64,000 bases of DNA, taken from the NCBI GenBank assembly GCA_002794785.1, contig NBBA01000015.1, forward strand, positions 558,001-622,000, read 5' to 3'. Source of the stretch: Coniferiporia sulphurascens. Its lineage: Eukaryota > Basidiomycota > Agaricomycetes > Hymenochaetales > Hymenochaetaceae. How positions within the stretch are numbered: position 1 is the first letter of the stretch; every line of letters begins with the position of its first letter. The notes under the pieces are model-generated. The model was not told the origin of the DNA and searched no databases. It saw only the letters and a program-made list of their open reading frames with translations. The translations under genes and the position numbers were made by a program. Of the stretch, positions 24,860-35,236 are shown one piece after another.

Positions 24860-25995
24860 TCACTTTAGCGCTTTGAGCATCTCAACAACATCGGACATTG
24901 TTACACGGTGCTGAGGATCGAAGGTCCAACAGGCTTCGCATACGCTCCATGCTTCTTTAAGACTCCTTGGCCAAGTCTCGATGGATGCTGGAGGGGAAGG
25001 GAGTTGTTTCCTTATCACAGAAATTATAGTCTGTGCATTCAGCTTGGTGTGTGCATATGGTCGTTTTTTCGATAGGAGTTCCTTCGATGCACATTAGATC
25101 TTCTTGTGATAAACAACCGAGACGCAGCTCACATATATCGTCATACCTAATGACCAAACATCTGATTGCTTTGTAAAGTTCCTGTAAATTTCGGGTTCGG
25201 CGAGTAGCTCGTGGGCCATAAAGTGGAGAGTCGCCATTACGCCGTTACGAGGTGTAGTGTTTCCGGCCAGTGCAGACTGTGTGGCGTTTGGAGCGCGAGA
25301 AAGCCCAAAGTCACAGATCACGGCGTCCCCGGAGGTGTTGACAAGTACGTTATCCTTGCCAGTCTACAGTAAGCCGCAACGTCAAGCCGCGCCACGAGAC
25401 AAACATACAGGTTTCATATCCGAGTGTACCACATCGTTGTCATGTAAGTATTTTAGTCCTTCGGCTATTCCAAGAATCTGCGCAAACGTCACGATCAACA
25501 GTGATTAAACGGAAAAAACAAAGGACGGACTAAATGTATCATGTCACAACCGGGGTGTCGCTTGACATACTTTAATACCGACCCGTTTTCTATCCACTCA
25601 GAAACAATGAGCGGAAGGGGCCATCCTTCTTCAGTAATAAAGCCCTCTAGGCGAAGGAGGTTCGGATGGTTAAGTTTAGACCAAACATAGAGTTCCCTCG
25701 CCGTAGTCTATATTTTTCTAATGAAACTATTCAAGGCCTGAATAAACCACCATACCTTGAAGGAACTATCATCTGCACTGTAATAGCGCGGACATTTGAT
25801 AGCCACCATCATTCGTCCATGATCAGGATGTTCGTAAATACCGGAATAAATGTCACCGTAGCCGCCTCTGCCACAAGGGCGCGAGCGGTCAAAAGTGACA
25901 CGTCCTGTGATGTTGAGACGGCTGAGCCTAGAAATGGTCGATTCCAAAAGTTCCCGGGGAGGTTGCTGAGGCTGTGTCGTGACTTTTTCACGCAT
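24860..25995 (-). CDS. TKL-type Ser/Thr protein kinase, second unit of the array, 6 exons
   Basis: A complete kinase domain and the best preserved of the three units. Exon 1 has an ATG at 25995 and the glycine loop GRGGYGDIYSG, followed by VAIK. Later exons hold the HPNLLRL helix, the catalytic loop HSDMKP..DNVLV (Arg of HRD replaced by Ser, as in its neighbours), CDFGLSR, FMAHELL in place of the usual APE, and DVWSLGMTIY followed by ELLSKKRPYAH. The last motif is CWTFDPQHR, before KALK and a TGA stop. The intron joining TIY to ELL sits at the same place in all four kinases here. Introns are about 50-65 nt. The ATG lies only about 90 bp after the ancestral stop of the first unit. An upstream splice (26030-26088) would connect the two in frame, so this ATG may be internal. 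The substrate is unknown. Confidence 0.75.
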
Positions 25996-26084
25996 GGTCG
26001 GGGGAGCGACGTCATCATCTCTCGCAGGACTAGGATTTGTCAAAACAGCTGTCAGAAAACCCACGAGCGGAGTTAAAACCTTCC

Positions 26085-27260
26085 TCACTTCAGGGCCTTC
26101 AGTCTCTTGACAACGTCAATCATCGTTATGCGCTGCTTTGGGTCGAAAATTCAACAAGATTCGCATATGGTCCAGGCTTCTTGATACCCCTTTGGCCAGG
26201 TCGAGACGGGCGTAGTAGGAGAAGGAAGCTGTCTATGCATTATAGCTAATAAGACTTGAGGATCAATGGCGATGTATGCATATGGTCGTTCTTTCGTTAG
26301 TAGCTCCTGAGAAAAGTCTGCATTCTGAATAGTCATATACAGATAATCGGATGGAGACCAACATAAATTGTCATGCCAAATGCCCAAACGTCTGACTCTT
26401 TTGAAGTTTTATTGTACTCCTCGGAATTAACAATGAGTTCGTAAGCCGTCCATCGGATTGATCCTCCAGGCCCGCTTGGATACGTAGTATTTTCTCCAAG
26501 CTCGACTTGGGTGGCATTTATCGCACGAGAGATCCCGAAATCGAATATTACGGCATTTCCCAATGAATCAACCAATACGTTATCCTAGTTGATACATTTC
26601 AGCTAATTTCAGGGCGAAATCATCCGAAGAAGCAGAACATACAGATTTGACGTCCCCGTGCACTACACCCATTTCATGGAGGTAGGCCAGGCCCTCAGCG
26701 ATCCCGACGACCTGTGAGTACGTTGTGAGCAGATACCTCGGAAGGGAGAAGAGGAGATAGACCAAGTGTAGCGCATCGCATTCGGGGTGACCTTTGACGT
26801 ATTCCAACACCGAACCGCTACCCATCCACTCAGAGACGAGTAGGGGGAATCCATCTTTGTCGATAATGAAACCTAAGAATCGAAGGATGTTTGGATGCAC
26901 GAGCCCGGACCATATATAAATCACCTTTGCTGTGATCTAGATGTTTTATCGTTGAGACAATACTGCGACTGTTGGAATACAAAAAATTCGACATTCCCAC
27001 ACCTTCATTTGATAGCGCATATTTTTATGGAAGAGCGTACGCTTGATAGCCACTTCGACCGCACCACCGTAGGGAGTCTTGTAAGTACTTTTATAGATAT
27101 CAGCGGAGCCGCCTCCGGCGACAGGATGCGCCGAACAGATATCAAACGGTACATGCTCCGTGAGGTTAAGATGGCCAAGCCCGGAAATGCTCCTTTTAAG
27201 GAGGAGTGCTTCAAAATCTTCCCGAGTAGTCCCAGCCTCGGGAGAAGTTGATCGAACCAT
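26085..27260 (-). CDS. TKL-type protein kinase, first unit of the array, with an in-frame TGA near the end
   Basis: Starts at a clear ATG (27260). Exons carry GGGSADIYKS (last Gly of the loop lost), VAIKR, SEWMGSG, VVHGDVKS..DNVLV, FDFGISR, WTAYELI, DVWAFGMTIY and ELLTKERPYAY, so most catalytic residues are present. In the final helix the family Trp of C-W-x-F-D-P is a TGA stop at 26151-26153. The downstream sequence still encodes FDPKQRITMIDVVKRL up to the ancestral stop at 26085-26087. Read literally, the product is about 292 residues and lacks the last helix. Either this is a recent nonsense mutation or a base error in the assembly. The ancestral stop overlaps a GTGAGG donor that could splice in frame to the second unit. 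Confidence 0.65.
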
Positions 27261-28648
27261 GGTTTTGAGTTGGTTTGATTGATAGGGACAAAGGTTGATG
27301 GCAAGTTACAACCTTTTCAGTTTGCTGAAGTAGAAAGATGGTGTGGCCGGAGGTTACCAAAGGCAATGATGGGCCGATGTGTGGTACTTCTACTTGTGTG
27401 TGGTACCCTCAGCCCTCCAAGACACGCTGTATTCACAGAGCGACCTTGTATGGTGGGTGCAGCGTTGCAAGGTCTCTCGTGGGAGATTTCCGGGAGGTAC
27501 ATCGGATTCGAAGTGGGAAATTTAATTTGCTGAGTTGGAAACAAGTACGAGGTCAAATGGAACGTGTTCAGCAGAAGACAAGCACGCTTTGAAGCGAGCC
27601 GAGGCAGCCTCTGGCAGGTGATAGTCTCTTTAGCACAATTTGAGTACGTATTCCGGAGTCCAGAGCGGTATCTTGTTGCCTGCGGCATGCTAGGCTAAGG
27701 TCTGAATTTACACCATCCACTAGACGCGTTCCGAAGATAATTAATGGTGTTATCGACGAGCGAGGGATAAGCTCGGATTCATGCGACTTTTTTCCTATAA
27801 ATTATTCTCACGAATTCGCCGATTTTCCCACGAATAGAAGGAGAATTTTAATTCTTGGAACGTATGGCTTGGACCGCCGCAGACCGGCGTCGTACTCAGC
27901 CGCGGGATGGTACACCATTACAATAAATAATAAATACATCGCAAACGCGAGACAGATTCAGATGCACTGACAAGCTATTAGTGGGGATGGATGTCTCTGC
28001 GCAATGTGGATGTCAGAGGATGCTCACTAGAGTCCTTGAGTAGAGTTTGTTGAGATTCAAGAATCATTCGAACATAAGCATATTACTAAGTTATTACCCA
28101 AATCAAACAGAATACCTTTTATTTATGCATGTTATTCCATGTATCCTAGTTTATTACTTACACGGTACATTAATATATTATCTGCTACCGTTTAACTTTA
28201 ACGAGTATCAAACCGAAAACACAATACAGTAGCACAATGATGTCCTTACGGTAACTAGTCAATTGCAAGCAACTGTGCAATCCTGACGACTTGGTAATAT
28301 GCGCTTATGAAGATAGAACTGGGACTCGGAGCTACAGAGCTTGGGGTTGCTCCTTCCAGAGGATATTGGCTCGCAGAATATACAGCAAGCTCCTCTTAAT
28401 GACGTGCTCTATATCGGACGAGTCCCGGCCGATTGAGTATGTAGGGGTTTATGCGCAATCCGACTTAAACCCTCGTTGAGCTCTAGTACGCATCAATCGA
28501 TTCTAGCAGTGACCACATGGATCAAAAGTATACGTTGTATACTAGTTCATATTATTTATACTTAGTACATGGGATAGGGGAAGATTTCTCGTGGACAAAC
28601 TGCGCATTATAACCAAAACTTGAAAATATGAACGAGGACGTGCAACAG
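27261..28648. other. Intergenic region between the kinase array and the anchored kinase
   Basis: About 1.4 kb. A minus-strand frame of 123 codons with an ATG (27317-27688) has no recognisable domain and ends 57 bp before the ATG of the first kinase unit. It could be leader sequence or chance. The stretch 28040-28240 is AT-rich and probably holds 3' flank of the kinase at 28649. Nothing else is supported. Confidence 0.4.
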
Positions 28649-30529
28649 TTAGCAACAACAACATAGAAACTTAAGAAGCCTCGATAAAAACCCCTGCTTA
28701 GGAGTAGTTTTCTTTTGGGAAGAACCGTTGGACTTGTCAGAGATTATGATAGAACCGTTGCCTCCATCAGGAGCATTGACATTTTCTTTTTGATTCAGTC
28801 TCTCGGCTGTCTGTTCCGCAGACTCGAGAGGGCGCCCAGGGAGAACGGATTGCCCATCGATATTTTCCCTGGACTCAGACTTTTCCTCCAGAGGATCTAC
28901 GCTGAATCCTTCCCTTTCATAGTCAGGTTGAATGTGTAAGGACTCCTCAGGAATGTCTGGATTAGTAGAGAGTATCTCGTTCGGCTCTTGATCCTCAACA
29001 GCTGCGGAACTAAAAATGGCTTAGCACTGCTGAAATCATCTTGTAACCTAGTTTTAAATAACGCACCCCGTCCACCGCAGTCCATTTTCGCCATCTAACA
29101 TCACCTGTCCATCTTCCTGAGGGAAATCGGGCCTACTTGTCCCGGCGTCGTCCTCGTGGCTGTGCTCGACACCTTCAACAACAGGCGCCAAGACACGTCC
29201 ACTCAAGTGTCGTGTTTCGGAATCTGTTTTATCGTCCAAGTGATCCTTAAGGACGGCGAAGTCGGCTGGGGACGCTTCATCTGTTGCATAAGTCCTTGAC
29301 ACGAATTATCAATGTTAGCACCGCTGGCAAGACAATTCTTTACGATGACATATCTAAGGGCCTTCAATACCGTAACGACGCTCAACATTGAAAGGCGGGA
29401 TTGTGGCCCTTCCTTCCAGCAGGATTTCAAAACGTTCCATATCGCCCTCCCACCCTTCGGCCATGAATCAAAAGACGAGGGTGGAGGAGGAAGTTCTTTC
29501 CTCATCGCGGAGAGTGAGACTTGCATGATAATAGTGATGTGTGCGTACGGTCGGTCCTTCGTGAGTAGCTCCTTGAAGAGTGTTCTCGTCTCACGTAGTC
29601 GCGACACATAGTAGATGGGCAACTTACATATGCCGTCATTCCGAACGCCCAGATATCGGTTTCCTTCGTGTGCTTGTTGTATATGTCAGGGTTAACAATT
29701 AGCTCGTGAGCCATCCACCGGATTGTCCCCTGTGGACCATTTGGGGCCGTCGTGTTCCCACCTAACGCGGCTTGTGTGGCATTCAATGCGCGAGAAATAC
29801 CAAAATCACATATCACGGCGTCGCCAGAGGATGAAACCAGCACATTGTCCTTTAAAGACACCTCATAAACCTCTGCGTAAAATCACGCCAAAGAAAAAAC
29901 GCACAGATTTAACGTCCGAATGCACTACGCCATTATCATGAAGGTAAGCCAGCCCTTCAGCAATTCCCAATATCTGTGCGGTTACCGTGATTAGGCGAAG
30001 CAAGTAATCTGGTTTGGAAGAAAAGTGATCGGACGTACTAAGTGCATCACATCGCAATCGGGGTGCTTCCTGACGTAATCTAATGACGAGCCGTTCACCA
30101 TCCATTCAGAAACGAGGGACGGAAGTTTTCCTTCTTCGTAAATAAAGCCTGATAGTCGGAGGAGGTTGGGATGGTCGAATTTAGACCAGATATAGATCTC
30201 TTTTGCTGCAACCTATATCTCCTTCGTCAACATGAAACCAGGGTTTACCGGAATCCGCACACCTTTGGGGTAGTATCTGGGTTAAGATTGCGCAGACACT
30301 TAACGGCCACTACCAGTTCCTTTTCGTGATCAGAGGGTTTGTAGGTACCCGTATAAACATCTCCAAAGCCACCTCCGCCTTTCGTTGGCTTTGAGCGGTC
30401 GAAGAAGACACGCCCTGTGAGATTGAGATGCGCAAGTTTGACAAGAGTCACTGCTAGAAGGTCCTCATTGTTCCTTAGAGCCGGCTGAGAAATCGTTTCT
30501 TCAAAGTGCTTTTCAAGCCCTTGAGACAT
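28649..30529 (-). CDS. TKL-type protein kinase with acidic tail and C-terminal CCCC anchor, 7 exons
   Basis: A protein kinase with apparently complete catalytic motifs: glycine loop GGGFGDVYTG (51-60), VAVK (Lys77), HSDVKS..DNVLV (about 164-175, Ser in place of the HRD Arg), CDFGISR (about 184-190), WMAHELI, DIWAFGMTAY and ELLTKDRPYAH. The kinase fold ends near residue 320. Two further exons, missed if one stops at the first in-frame stop, add about 190 residues of acidic, Ser/Asn/Glu-rich, probably disordered sequence. The likely junctions are an intron ending just before ADFAVLKDHL, then WTG joined to SAAVEDQEP with matching phase. The chain ends GFLSRLLKFLCCCC, stop at 28649. The basic amphipathic stretch plus four terminal cysteines looks like an S-acylated membrane anchor; that is inferred. 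Estimated length is 513 residues. It is separate from the three-unit array downstream and has its own ATG. Confidence 0.75.
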
Positions 30530-32255
30530 GGTTCGGTCTGGCTATGCGGAAAGTAAAAGAGGGGCGTTATGAAATCAGAGCCCTCAGCTGCGTTTGACTT
30601 GTTGAGGATTTGTAGGTTAACGCGCGCCTCGGGCTCGAAAAGTGGCCTTATGACCACACGACTTTATGGAACCTCAGCCATGCGTAGCACAGGCCAACGA
30701 TTGCCGCCCGAGTTTCCAAGTCAGCCCATAGAAAAGCGGCTCTATCACGATACGAAGACGTCCTTTCTTGTGAAAGCTCCGACCGAGGCGAAGAGCAGAC
30801 AAAACTTGACGCCCGAATCGAAGTTCATCTCTCAGCGAGGGGAAAAACATCGGTAAAAGCATTCGGAGTTCTAGGTGAATCGGAGAGCACCAATACCTTT
30901 GGATTTCAGCTGCGTTGCCCAGCGTTGTACACTGTGAAGGCTTCAGAAACTAGTAGAAAGCAAAGTTTGTTCCCGCAGGAGCTTAGTCATCTGGAAAGTG
31001 AACACGATTTTCAGCGCTGAGGAGGACGGGGAAGTCAGCTCGTACACGAGGTTCCAGGCATTCCTGCGACGCTTATCACACAAGTGACACGACTCACATT
31101 CAATTAATTGCAAGTAGAGAATTACGATGCGGCAAAAGCCGCAAAACCACGCATCCAGTGCAAGGTCGCCAGCCCGGCGCTGCAGTTTCGGCACGCGAGT
31201 GTGATTTACAAACTAAATCGTCTACGTGCAGACAATAGTCAAATGGAGGTTAACGGGCACCAACAAGAAGTCCATACAGGAGTCGATCGATAGATTAGTG
31301 AGTCCGCTGTGCAGCGTAACAGCCATCGTGCGTGCACGCCCATATAAATGTACGTAAGAGAGCAAGGTCCACAGTCCGAGGGGAGGGGAGGCAAAAGCTA
31401 CTACTTGTCTTGGTTACGATGGGTACGAAGGTAACCAAGACAAGACAGGCGTGTACATATAAGTATGTGTGTCGGGAAAACGAGAAACTCCAGACCCACG
31501 GCTGTGCCCTAGGTAATAAGCAGAAGCCACAGTCTACGAATGATCAACATCCAAAGTACTTGTCTCGTCTAATCGTCTTGTCGTGCAGAGGGACTACTCC
31601 AAATGAAGAAACCAGACCACCCGTGTGAAAGAATAAAGAAGGCCCGTCGACGACAAAGTCCGCAGGGTCCAGTCATCCTCAAACAGAACACCCGGGATGA
31701 CTAGTACTGGTGCTATCTGGCGTAACCGACCCGTATAGGGCAATCGTCCATAGCGACGATCGAAACCATCGAAGATCAGATTGCGTGGCAAGAGTGTGAT
31801 GTGAACTGAGACGACGGTGAGCCTGCTGCGGGGGAATACACGGATATTGCCTGTGGGAAGGGATATGGGCGATTTGGTGGAGGAAAGCGGGGAGGCGATG
31901 CGCGCGAGGGAAACGTAGGGACAGAAATATATCGCACGGCAGATCACAGACGTCCGGCTTTGCAGATAGGCCGAAGCGGTATAAACCGGGAAGAGAGAGA
32001 AAAAAGAATCAAGGATAAGCGACGTGGCAGGCCAGGGTATCGTGACGAGGTGGTGGTGGTTGAGATGTTAAGAAGTCGTGGAGCGCATTAGTCGCGCCGT
32101 CGAAGGACGAGATGATGGGAAAATGGACGGGACGGAAGAAAGCCGATAAGCCAGTAGTAGTACGGTCCGACGAGCCTTAGAGCCCGGATAAAAACAGAAA
32201 GAAATTACAAATAATGTCTGTGAATGAGTGGAAGGCGGAGTTTGCGCTCCTTCGC
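30530..32255. other. Intergenic region between the anchored kinase and GH5 copy C
   Basis: About 1.7 kb with no supported gene; frames are short on both strands. It should contain the promoter of the minus-strand kinase (near 30530-30900) and the 3' flank of GH5 copy C. One strong inverted repeat lies at 31404-31444. I could not match this flank to the noncoding blocks of copies A and B. Confidence 0.4.
31404..31444. repeat. Perfect 14-bp inverted repeat with 13-nt loop
   Basis: The arm CTTGTCTTGGTTAC (31404-31417) is followed after 13 nt by its exact reverse complement (31431-31444). As RNA or extruded DNA it would form a stable hairpin. It is isolated in intergenic sequence with no associated frame. 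It could be a terminator-like structure, a nonautonomous element remnant or a binding site. Confidence 0.6.
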
Positions 32256-34899
32256 TCATACCCTAGGTGGAGGAGTAATGAGCATATCACGCGCCATTCT
32301 TACGGCCGTCGCACTGCCTGTGCACAATGTTGTGGGAAGCGCTACGCCGAGTGCACTCCAGGGGTCCGGGCTATTAAGAAAAAAAGGAGTTAGCCAAACT
32401 TACACATAACGATCCAAAGTGAGGTAGATAAAAAGCGAAAGAGTACGCACTAAGTACACCCTGCGACCTCTGTCACGCCACTAGCCGTATCAGAAGGATC
32501 TGCCCAGCCATCTCCGACACTGAGCGTCGATGGGGCGGCGGTGAACGTGTCCGGTGGGAGCGTCGAGAGGGTGACTGTTGATGTGTACGTCGGCATGAGG
32601 CTCACATCGCCTGTGACCTGGCTGATCGTCTCAGGCGGCCATGCCGAGAACGATGCGAGTATGTCCGCGGAAATCGTCCCTGCGCCTGCACCACCTGTTT
32701 GCCATGCAGAGTATGTCCCGTCGAACGGAGTTCCGGTCACGCCCAGGGAGGCGCAAAAGCCGACGGCCGAGCGAGGGTCTGTCGGCATCCAGCCGTTCTC
32801 GAGTCCCAACTGGTAAGACCAGAGGGGGGCCTGCACAGTATTCGTTGTCGAAGAGTTACCAATCTATTTGAAAAAAAGATAGGTGCATATAGTCAGTAAT
32901 GATGATCTCGCGAACAGGAAGCCATGCGAGCTGACCTTCCAGGTCCAAAAGAACCAGTTTTGCAGAGCGTCCATGCTAGCAAGTGCGAAATCGTGAAGGC
33001 CATCGACAATTGTCTCGTTCCACTGAGTGTTATCCATCCAGAAATCGCAGTCGCCGCCATAGCTGTGGCCACCACCGACACCGTTCACATAGAGTCCGCA
33101 ATCGTTGATCCCATTGCTAAACTCGCCCGCGACGGTAACACCAAAGCCCGTTTGGCTACCGAATGCTTTGAAATGAGCACAATATGTATATCGAATTTCG
33201 AAAGGCTTACCTGTTATTCATGTTCACGGCCCAAGCGTTGCAAGCCATAGGAGGCCAAGCATCCATAGGCTCCAAATTCGGTTGTCCGTTGAAAGCGAAG
33301 TATGGGTGGTCGTCGAGGTTAATCCGGTCCGAACCAGCGAAGAAACCTGCCCAGCTTGAAAGACTTTGGAAACCGTCGTGAATGCTGATGTATGGGCCGC
33401 TGCCTTCACCAATACCCGTGATTTCCCGAATCAAATCATACGCTTGAAGATAGCTTGAATAAAGATGAGTGTCAAAAACGGAAGAATTTAAAAAAAAAAA
33501 TACAGCACACACAAATGCGACATCTGCTCCTTTCCAATGGTACCAATAAGCGGCTCGTTGATGACTCCAAACATCTGGACGACCGGCTGATACTCTGGCT
33601 GGCTTATGAACTCTGCAATCACGCGCACATAGTCGAGCATGCGCTGTGCATTTGCGAAGCCCATAATACCATTGAGGAAGTTAATCTGTCCATCTTTTCC
33701 GGAGTGGTTGAACCCGTTCTGCGAACCAGGTGCAGTATGCAGATCCAGATTGACGCGCAGACCATACTTGCGCGCCCAGCGGAAGAGACGAAGGATGTAT
33801 TTCCAGGAAGTGCGCGCCAGGAAGGGCTCGTCATCGTCTGGGGTGTTCCATTTGTCGACGACCCAGAAGGGAATCGGGACACGGATCCAGTTAAGACCCG
33901 CCCCGGCAATTTGAGCTATGTCTTGCTCGGTACTTTAAAAACGTTTAAAAAAAGTCGCATTAACGATATATGTCAATTCACTCACATGAACGTGTTGTAG
34001 TGGTCCTCAATCTGTGAAATCCCGCCACCCGCAGATGTGTCCGCAGCCATTGCTTGAGAAAGTGTCCATTCGTCGATGACCGGCGTTGACAAGTTCTGGT
34101 ACTTCTGGAATAACGAGGGTGTGATGAACGGTTCGAGCACAAACCATCCGCCGAGGTTGACGCCGTATACCCTGTCGACACCCCACGTCCAGCTCGTATT
34201 CAACGGCGGCGTCCACGAATTCGGCTGCGCGTTGTTATTGAACGGATCCTCGGGATCGTCTACCCAGACACCGCCGAACTTGTTCACATACGTGAACGTC
34301 GATCCATCCTCGGTAGTCACCGTCGAGCCGTCCCCGCCGCTCGTTATCGCGTTGCTCGTCGGCGGGTTGTTCGAGCCACCACCACCACCACCACCACCAC
34401 CACCACTGGGACTGCCAGGATTCGATGCACCGCTGGCACCAGATGCCGAGTTGTTCGAAGATTTCTTCGTCCCGAATACAACGCCTACGGGCACAGCGAC
34501 GGCAGCAGCGATAAGAATGAGCGCCGCGCACCCCGCCAGCCAAAGTGGGCGTCGACTTTTGCTGGCCCCACCTGCTGCTCGAGTGCCGAATCTCGATTCC
34601 GACTTCTCATTTAATTCTGCACGACTCCCACCCACTAGTCCTGAGGCACCAGCGAGACCCGCACCCGCTCCTGCCACAGGTCCACCGGCAGCATCGTTTG
34701 ACACGACAGAATCCCTCGGCGAGTCCATTCCGAGCGATAGCGAGAGCATTGAGAACCGCTGACGACTGGGCGGCTCTAGCGGCTCCAGGAATGAGCTCGA
34801 GTCGCTCGCTTGGGGCAGCGGGGTTGCGAGCGCTGCACCAAGCTGGACCTCGCTCGCAGTGGGCGTATTGCTCGAGAAGGGGTTCGCCGACTCGGACAT
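32256..34899 (-). CDS. Membrane-anchored GH5 exo-beta-1,3-glucanase (copy C), 6 exons
   Basis: Same family and exon plan as the gene at 18201-20886, here with a normal ATG (MSESANPF). Exons on the minus strand: 33986-34899, 33513-33932, 33211-33453, 32936-33155, 32451-32863 and 32256-32370, totalling 2,325 nt and 774 residues. A cytoplasmic Ser/Pro-rich N-terminus leads to one membrane segment at about residues 116-141. A stem with a run of about ten glycines follows, then the catalytic domain. Acid/base Glu is in VINEPL (about 431) and nucleophile Glu in AGEFSN (about 537). A Pro/Thr-rich C-terminal region follows the catalytic domain and ends in an extra small exon. Introns are 53-80 nt. 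The predicted role is trimming beta-1,3-glucan at the cell surface. All motifs are intact, so this is the most reliable functional copy in the window. Confidence 0.92.
34376..34406. repeat. (CCA)n microsatellite encoding a poly-glycine stem
   Basis: About ten CCA units on the plus strand, read as GGT/GGN glycine codons in the minus-strand GH5 copy C, just after the membrane anchor. The GH5 copy at 18201 has no such run, so stem length differs between paralogues and is likely to vary between strains. Confidence 0.85.
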
Positions 34900-35236
34900 C
34901 GCGAGGGGAGGTGGTGGTTCCAGGTCAGGGGCGTGCTGGCAAGGCTGCGGGCGGGCAGGGAATTATCACAGCGCTGTTCACGCGCAGCATCTAAGATATA
35001 TGTATTCTTAACCCCTCGTACTATTTTCGGAGACGCTCCCCATACGTGATCTAATTCCCCGCGTGGCGCTTCCCGTGCGGCCAAACATAGCCGCCGCCAT
35101 AAATTTGTCGGCAAGCACCCCCTCAGCATACCGCTTTAGGACAGGAACATCCGTGCCGACAAGAAAACTACCGTCAAGAAAAAACTTCAGAGCTTACACA
35201 AGCGAACTAATTATCGGCTCTCCAAAACTAAAAACA
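34900..35236 (-). promoter_or_regulatory. Short spacer: ceramidase 3' flank and GH5 copy C promoter
   Basis: A 337-bp gap between the stop of the ceramidase and the ATG of GH5 copy C, both on the minus strand. A TATA-like stretch lies near 34995-35003, about 100 bp before the ATG. No other feature is seen. Confidence 0.4.

Noticed and set aside
27317..27688. 123-codon minus-strand frame upstream of the kinase array
   Set aside because: It has an ATG, but no domain was recognised and no splice obviously links it to the kinase. It is kept only as a note in the intergenic entry.
34076..34762. 228-codon plus-strand frame with a poly-proline run
   Set aside because: It is the antisense shadow of GH5 copy C exon 1; its proline run is the reverse of the glycine codons. 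The 189-codon frame at 20240-20809 is the same shadow in copy B.
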